64,000 nt of DNA from JBDSWU01 sp038230395 (lineage in GTDB: Bacteria; Patescibacteriota; Saccharimonadia; Saccharimonadales; UBA4665): the NCBI GenBank assembly GCA_038230395.1, contig JBBRNI010000002.1, positions 1-64,000 of the forward strand, in the 5' to 3' direction. The translations under genes were made by a program, and so were the position numbers. Shown piece by piece: positions 59,368-64,000 of the stretch. The notes beneath the pieces are model-generated. The model ran no database searches. It was given only the letters and a program-made list of their open reading frames with translations, and had not been told where the DNA came from. The stretch's first letter is position 1. The number at the start of each line of letters is the position of its first letter.

Positions 59368-60444
59368 TTATTCTTCAACAGGAACAGGCGCGACCTTTTG
59401 TTCGGCTTCTGGCTTTGGCTTCTCTGACTCAATAACTTTAGCCGCAATCTCTTCCATTACTTTAGGATTTTCTTGCAGGTAGAGCTTAGTTGCTTCCCGA
59501 CCCTGGCCGATCTTGGCGTCGTTGTAGGCGTACCAAGCACCAGACTTTTCGACAATGTTGCGAGCTGCTGCTAAGTCCAAGATGTCACCGGATCGGCTGA
59601 TACCTTCGTTGTACATGATGTCAAACTCAGCTTCTCTAAATGGCGGTGCAACTTTGTTTTTAACAACTTTAACCCTGGTTCTGTTGCCCACTATAGCCTC
59701 ACCGGCTTTAATCTGACCAATGCGGCGAATATCCATACGGACAGAAGCGTAGAATTTGAGAGCGTTACCTCCAGTAGTCGTTTCTGGGTTACCGAACATC
59801 ACACCAATTTTCATACGAATCTGATTTATAAAGATGACTGTCGCTTTCGAACGGTTGATAACGCCAGTCAGCTTACGCAGAGCTTGGCTCATCAAACGAG
59901 CTTGCAAACCTGGCAATGAGTCACCCATGTCACCCTCAATTTCAGCCCGTGGCACTAGTGCTGCAACGGAGTCCACTACAATTAAGTCAACGGCGTTAGA
60001 GCGCACCAATGTCTCGACAATTTCTAAGGCCTGCTCACCATTATCTGGCTGAGAAAGTAACAGATTTTCGACGTCCACGCCGATACGTTTGGCGTAGGCA
60101 GGGTCGAGAGCGTGCTCGGCATCGATAAATGCGGCTGTGCCACCACGACGTTGAACTTCGGCGATAGCGTGCAGAGACAGCGTGGTTTTACCAGAACTTT
60201 CAGGGCCGTAGATCTCGACAACACGACCACGAGGAATACCGCCACCCAGCGCGATATCAAGCGAGATAGCACCTGTTGGTGTCGTCTCTACCGCCGTCGC
60301 ATGGGCGTCGCCCAACTTCATAATCGAACCCTTACCAAATTGTTTTTCGATAGTCTCAAGCGCTAGGCCAAGTGCCTTAGCTTTGCCATCAACTGAACCA
60401 CCACCGGTATCACCCATTGATTTTTTGACGTCTGATTTAGCCAT
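59368..60444 (-). CDS. recA: RecA recombinase
   Basis: 358 residues. Walker A GPESSGKTTLSLHA, Walker B LIVVDSVAALVPRAEIEGDMGDS, DNA-binding loop 1 and 2 around IEGDMGD and FGNPETTTGGNALKFYAS, and the C-terminal acidic tail. ATP-dependent strand exchange and SOS co-protease activity. AGGGAG precedes the ATG with about 9 nt. No canonical LexA box is visible upstream. The large hairpin at 60610-60717 lies 166 bp upstream. Confidence 0.98.
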   Translation of the reverse strand: MAKSDVKKSMGDTGGGSVDGKAKALGLALETIEKQFGKGSIMKLGDAHATAVETTPTGAISLDIALGGGIPRGRVVEIYGPESSGKTTLSLHAIAEVQRRGGTAAFIDAEHALDPAYAKRIGVDVENLLLSQPDNGEQALEIVETLVRSNAVDLIVVDSVAALVPRAEIEGDMGDSLPGLQARLMSQALRKLTGVINRSKATVIFINQIRMKIGVMFGNPETTTGGNALKFYASVRMDIRRIGQIKAGEAIVGNRTRVKVVKNKVAPPFREAEFDIMYNEGISRSGDILDLAAARNIVEKSGAWYAYNDAKIGQGREATKLYLQENPKVMEEIAAKVIESEKPKPEAEQKVAPVPVEE

Positions 60445-60827
60445 AAGTATAGTCTCCCTGAAATTTAGTTACGGTTATGTTACCCCCGCTAGTCCTACTA
60501 GTTTATCACTATAGACCCAGCTGTTGACGGTGAAAATTGCTACAGCTTACTTTTCACCTTTTTTTAAGTAAAAATTAACAACTCCCCCAAATACAACAAT
60601 TAATATGGCTGCCAAGCACCTAGGTTATGAATTGTGGAGGGTCAAGCGTAGTGCAGCGAAGGCCGCAAAAGGCCGCAGCGAAACGCACTCCACATTTCAT
60701 AACCTAGGTGCTTGGCATAAAATTCAGTTAACTTGCTTACGTTTTAGCCCAAGAATTGTTAGAATAAGACCAGGATGGGTGAACCAAGACAAACAATTAG
60801 TGTAATTAGAGTCGAGCGAGCGTAGCC
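60445..60827. other. recA-pilB intergenic region with a 108-nt hairpin
   Basis: 383 bp with divergent genes at each end. It holds poly-C and A/T-rich runs (ACTTTTCACCTTTTTTTAAG around 60550) and the big inverted repeat listed separately. No gene seen. Probably carries both promoters; a TATAGT-type box occurs near 60510 and GTTAGAATAAGACC near 60757. Confidence 0.5.
60610..60717. repeat. 108-nt inverted repeat (long hairpin)
   Basis: The 21-nt arms at 60610-60630 and 60697-60717 are perfectly complementary (TGCCAAGCACCTAGG... with ...CCTAGGTGCTTGGCA). The stem extends by eight more pairs with one mismatch (TGTGGAG/CTCCACA). The 48-nt interior has direct repeats of GCAGCGAA and two GGCCGC blocks. 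It could be a structured RNA, a MITE or a protein-binding cruciform. Confidence 0.85.
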
Positions 60828-62612
60828 ATGCGCATCCCTGATTCGCTTGTTGAGAGCATGCTGGCTGCTTCTGGCCAGTTTACCAAAGAACAAATTACCG
60901 CCCTGCGCGACCAAGAAACCAGTGATAAAAAACCACTGCAAGATCTTGTTATCACCAACAATCTTCTGAGCGAAAAAGATCTCACCAAGCTGTACGCCGC
61001 CGAAATAGATGTGCCATTCGTTGAGCTCAACGCCAAAGAGATTAAGCACGATATTCTCAAGCTTTTGCCTGAACGTATAGCCCGCCAGTATAACGCAGTC
61101 GTCTTCGATACCGAAGCTGATGGTACGCACCTGATTGCTATGGCCGACCCCGACGACATTCAAGCACTGAATTTTTTACAAAAACAGCTTGGATCTGGAC
61201 TAAAGGTGCATATTACTACTAGTAGCTTGCTACAGGCGGCGCTAGACCAGTACCGCGGTAACATCAGCAGCGAACTGACCAAAGTAATCGCCAGTGATGA
61301 CGACGAGGACGAAGAGGTCGACGAGACTGACGTCGCCGAAGACTCTCCCGTAGCTCAAACCGTGAATATTATTATCGAATACGGTATCAAAGCCGGCGCC
61401 AGCGATATTCACATTGAGCCCCGTGAAAACTTTGTGGTGGTTCGCTACCGAATTGATGGCATGCTGCGTGAAGCCAACAAGCTTCCTCGCAAGCTACTTG
61501 GGTCATTAGTTAGCCGCATCAAGATCCTGAGTAACCTCAAGATCGACGAGCACCGAGCACCTCAAGACGGACGCTTTAAGGTCGAATTCAGTGGACTCAT
61601 GTACGCCCTCCGTGTCTCGACATTACCTATTCTTGATGGCGAAAAAGTAGTTATGCGTATTTTGAACGAATCATCCAAACCTGCCGACCTAACGGAGCTG
61701 GGGTTCTGGGGTAAAGCCCTGATAGATCTACAGCATGCTATGGTTCAGCCGCACGGGATGATTCTGGTGACGGGTCCGACTGGTTCTGGCAAATCAACAA
61801 CCTTATTTAGCGTTCTCAGCAGTCTAAACACGCCAAATGTAAACATTTCAACTGTGGAAGACCCCATCGAATATCACATAGTTGGCGCCAACCAAGTTCA
61901 AGTGAACAACCTTGCCGGTATGACATTCACTAACGGATTACGTGCCTTACTGCGCCAAGATCCTAATATTATTATGGTTGGCGAGATCCGAGACGGCGAG
62001 ACAGCCGACTTAGGTGTTCAAGCGTCTTTGACTGGTCACTTAGTTTTTAGCACACTGCACACAAGCAACGCAGCTACCTGTTTACCACGACTGGTAGACA
62101 TGGGCGTCGAGCGCTTCCTAATCGCCAGCACAGTACGCATTGTCGTAGCTCAACGTTTGGTGCGTCGACTGTGCTCAGCCTGCCGCGATGCCTATGAACC
62201 TGACGCTGTTACGCTCAAACAACTTGATAAAACCTTTCACCTGTCTGAAAACGGTGGTAACAAACGGATGCATGAACTCGAAGCTAGCGCCCTTAAAGAT
62301 GGCATTGGCAGTAGTGCTGGTACCGAAGAGCTCAGCAGTAGCACTGTGGCAGTCACGAGACTATGGAAAGCCCACGAGGATGGTTGCGACAATTGCAACC
62401 ACACAGGCTACAAAGGCCGTATTGGTATTTATGAAATTTTAACCAATTCTAGTGCTATCCAAGAAATGATTGTTGGCAATATTAGTTCTGAAGCAATCGA
62501 GAAAAAAGCTATTGAGGAAGGCATGCTGACTATCCAACTTGATGGCTTTATTAAGGCCCTCCGTGGCCAAACGACAATCGAAGAGGTACTTCGTGTTACT
62601 TCACAGGAATAA
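60828..62612 (+). CDS. pilB: Type IV pilus assembly ATPase PilB
   Basis: 594 residues. N-terminal MshEN-type region (MRIPDSLVESMLAASGQFTKEQI), catalytic half with Walker A VTGPTGSGKSTT, Walker B IMVGEIRDGETA, His box THLVFSTLHTSNA, and a tetracysteine zinc site (LCSACRDAY ... CDNCNHTGYKGR). It drives pilus extension. It starts a pilB-pilC operon, 2 bp from the next gene. No strong ribosome site at the ATG; GCGAGCG precedes it. Confidence 0.96.
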   Translation: MRIPDSLVESMLAASGQFTKEQITALRDQETSDKKPLQDLVITNNLLSEKDLTKLYAAEIDVPFVELNAKEIKHDILKLLPERIARQYNAVVFDTEADGTHLIAMADPDDIQALNFLQKQLGSGLKVHITTSSLLQAALDQYRGNISSELTKVIASDDDEDEEVDETDVAEDSPVAQTVNIIIEYGIKAGASDIHIEPRENFVVVRYRIDGMLREANKLPRKLLGSLVSRIKILSNLKIDEHRAPQDGRFKVEFSGLMYALRVSTLPILDGEKVVMRILNESSKPADLTELGFWGKALIDLQHAMVQPHGMILVTGPTGSGKSTTLFSVLSSLNTPNVNISTVEDPIEYHIVGANQVQVNNLAGMTFTNGLRALLRQDPNIIMVGEIRDGETADLGVQASLTGHLVFSTLHTSNAATCLPRLVDMGVERFLIASTVRIVVAQRLVRRLCSACRDAYEPDAVTLKQLDKTFHLSENGGNKRMHELEASALKDGIGSSAGTEELSSSTVAVTRLWKAHEDGCDNCNHTGYKGRIGIYEILTNSSAIQEMIVGNISSEAIEKKAIEEGMLTIQLDGFIKALRGQTTIEEVLRVTSQE

Positions 62613-62614
62613 TT

Positions 62615-63886
62615 ATGCAATTTAACTACACCGCAACTAATCAAGATGGTAAAAGTCTTTCTGGCAACGCCGAGGCTGCCGATCGTCAAGCGCTGATAGG
62701 CCTTTTACGCAAGCAAGGCCTTCACCCAGTTGTTATTGAAATGACAAAGGGTAAAAAAGCCAGCTCGGGGCTGTTTGGACCTAAGAAAAAAGTAAAACTG
62801 AATGACCTAGTTATTTTTACCCGGCAATTATCCACAATGATCTCGGCCGGAGTGCCGCTGGGACGTTGTTTGGCGGCTCTGCAAACAAATGCCGAAAACC
62901 CCTACATGCGCGAGGTCCTAGCTGGCATCACCAAGGATGTCCAGAGTGGTTTACCACTTGGTGACACCTTCGCTAAGTTTCCCAACGTTTTTTCTGATGT
63001 CTATGTCAACATGGTTCGGGCCGGTGAAGAAGGTGGTATTCTCGATGAAATCCTGAAGCGCCTTGCAACCCAAGTTGAGCAAGATGCCTCAATCCGCAAG
63101 AAGATCAAAAGCGCCACCGCCTATCCAATTGTCATCCTAACAATTACTGTCATCGCCTTTTTTGGTGTCATGTTGTTTATCGTACCCAAGCTTGGTGGCA
63201 TACTGCTGTCGCTTGGCGGCCCGAACGCTAAGTTGCCCGTATACACCCAAGTGCTGCTCAATATAAGTAACTTTTGCGCCAAACCGACGATACTCAAACA
63301 TCTACCCATACCGATCATTAATCACTTGCCAAACCTGATACTCATACTAGGCGTTTTCTCAATTATCATGGTGTACGTGCTGCGATATATTAAGACACCA
63401 GACGGTAAATACAAATTTCACGCCTTACTACTGCGTATACCTGTGGTCAAGGTTGTCATCCTCAAGATTGCTATCGCTCGCTTCTCTCGGACTTTCGCCT
63501 CGTTAATGTGTAGTGGTGTCAGCGTGCTTGACGCGCTTCAAATCACCGGCGCCGCCCTTGGCAACAAAGTCATTGAAAAGGAGCTGACTGAAGCGGCCGA
63601 AGAAGTCCGCAACGGTAAGCCACTCAGCGAACCTCTCGGTCGCAGTGAGCATTTTCCTCCGATTGTCGCCCAAATGTTACTAGTTGGCGAAGAAACTGGT
63701 CAGATTGACACCGTACTTGTCAAAATCGCTGATTTCTATGAAGAAGAGGTCACTGTTCTCATTGATGGTCTAGCAGCAATTATCGAGCCAGTTATGATCG
63801 TTATACTCGGTGCCGGCGTTGGTTTGATCGCCGCTTCGATCATGGGCCCAATCGCCAACTTGTCCAAGAACATCGGTAATAGCTAG
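62615..63886 (+). CDS. pilC: Type IV pilus inner-membrane platform protein PilC
   Basis: 423 residues. Two GspF domains: LVIFTRQLSTMISAGVPLGRCLAAL and FSRTFASLMCSGVSVLDALQITGA, with three membrane segments (around 190, 250 and 395). It begins MQFNYTATNQDGKSLSGNAEA, the usual PilC/GspF opening. It starts 2 bp after pilB. It couples PilB to the growing pilus; pilins should lie just beyond the window. Confidence 0.96.
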   Translation: MQFNYTATNQDGKSLSGNAEAADRQALIGLLRKQGLHPVVIEMTKGKKASSGLFGPKKKVKLNDLVIFTRQLSTMISAGVPLGRCLAALQTNAENPYMREVLAGITKDVQSGLPLGDTFAKFPNVFSDVYVNMVRAGEEGGILDEILKRLATQVEQDASIRKKIKSATAYPIVILTITVIAFFGVMLFIVPKLGGILLSLGGPNAKLPVYTQVLLNISNFCAKPTILKHLPIPIINHLPNLILILGVFSIIMVYVLRYIKTPDGKYKFHALLLRIPVVKVVILKIAIARFSRTFASLMCSGVSVLDALQITGAALGNKVIEKELTEAAEEVRNGKPLSEPLGRSEHFPPIVAQMLLVGEETGQIDTVLVKIADFYEEEVTVLIDGLAAIIEPVMIVILGAGVGLIAASIMGPIANLSKNIGNS

Positions 63887-63917
63887 TATTCATCACAACG
63901 ACTTATCCACAATAGTG

Positions 63918-63945
63918 TTGACTGTATACGGCTTATGGTTATAAT
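63918..63945 (+). promoter_or_regulatory. Promoter after pilC
   Basis: TTGACT (63918-63923), 16-bp spacer, TATAAT (63940-63945): the best two-box promoter in the window. An ATG at 63955 opens a frame to the window end (MLVATPSIGQTCYQG), which may be the start of the next gene, probably in the pilus cluster. Confidence 0.6.
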
Positions 63946-64000
63946 CATATCTAGATGCTTGTAGCAACACCTTCAATAGGTCAAACATGCTACCAAGGTC

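Overview
The window looks like chromosomal DNA of a monoderm Patescibacteria (CPR) member, most likely a free-living or epibiotic Saccharibacteria-type organism. Supporting signs are a type IV pilus PilB/PilC pair, RNase Y with YmdB, a sortase with an LPxTG-like substrate, MurA/MurB, short TsaB/TsaE, many small secreted proteins, and no sign of an outer membrane. UGA is an ordinary stop (for example 16292-16294), which excludes the UGA=Gly codes of Gracilibacteria and Absconditabacteria. UAG is also an ordinary stop. The lineage call is inference from gene content. Heliorhodopsin and a class I photolyase point to a sunlit habitat.

Layout. 0-2.6 kb is a row of short units (RelE-type toxin, heliorhodopsin, decayed HicBA, HXXEE membrane protein), each followed by a copy of a 30-nt element. 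2.7-5.5 kb holds a GH15 glucan/trehalose hydrolase and a ROK sugar kinase. 5.5-8.8 kb has a truncated glycosyltransferase, a secreted-protein cluster and a wHTH/Nudix-like protein. 8.8-16.7 kb has photolyase, a DnaQ/GIY-YIG fusion, folA-folC, tRNA-Arg(TCG) and an SGNH esterase. 16.7-22.2 kb holds poorly characterised enzymes (YrdC-like, methyltransferase, GAF-like, spermidine-synthase-like) and an XRE regulator. 22.3-27.4 kb has murB, glyA, an XRE-MurA fusion and a DAG-kinase-like protein. 27.4-32.4 kb is a redox/metal block (DipZ-like, NRAMP-like, DUF3105, ArsP-like permease). 34.4-38.4 kb is a second unit array (SemiSWEET, BrnTA, a dehydrogenase, MazEF, a PQ-loop-like protein) lying against tRNA-Arg(TCT). 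39-46 kb holds housekeeping hydrolases, a P-type ATPase and a polyprenol-kinase-like protein. 46-53 kb has an RND transporter, ymdB and rny. 53-58 kb has a sortase, its probable substrate, tsaB/tsaE and an interrupted lamin-tail protein. 58-64 kb has recX/recA, a large hairpin and pilB/pilC.

The most notable signal is the 30-nt element. It begins GGTT and ends CCA, occurs in both arrays directly after stop codons, and in the second array is tied to a duplicated tRNA-Arg 3' flank. It looks like an attachment or cassette boundary site, but no recombinase lies in the window. A second general signal is that at least 20 start codons lie 6-8 nt after a TATAAT-like hexamer, which points to widespread leaderless transcription. 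Genes with Shine-Dalgarno sites form a separate class that includes several very short genes.
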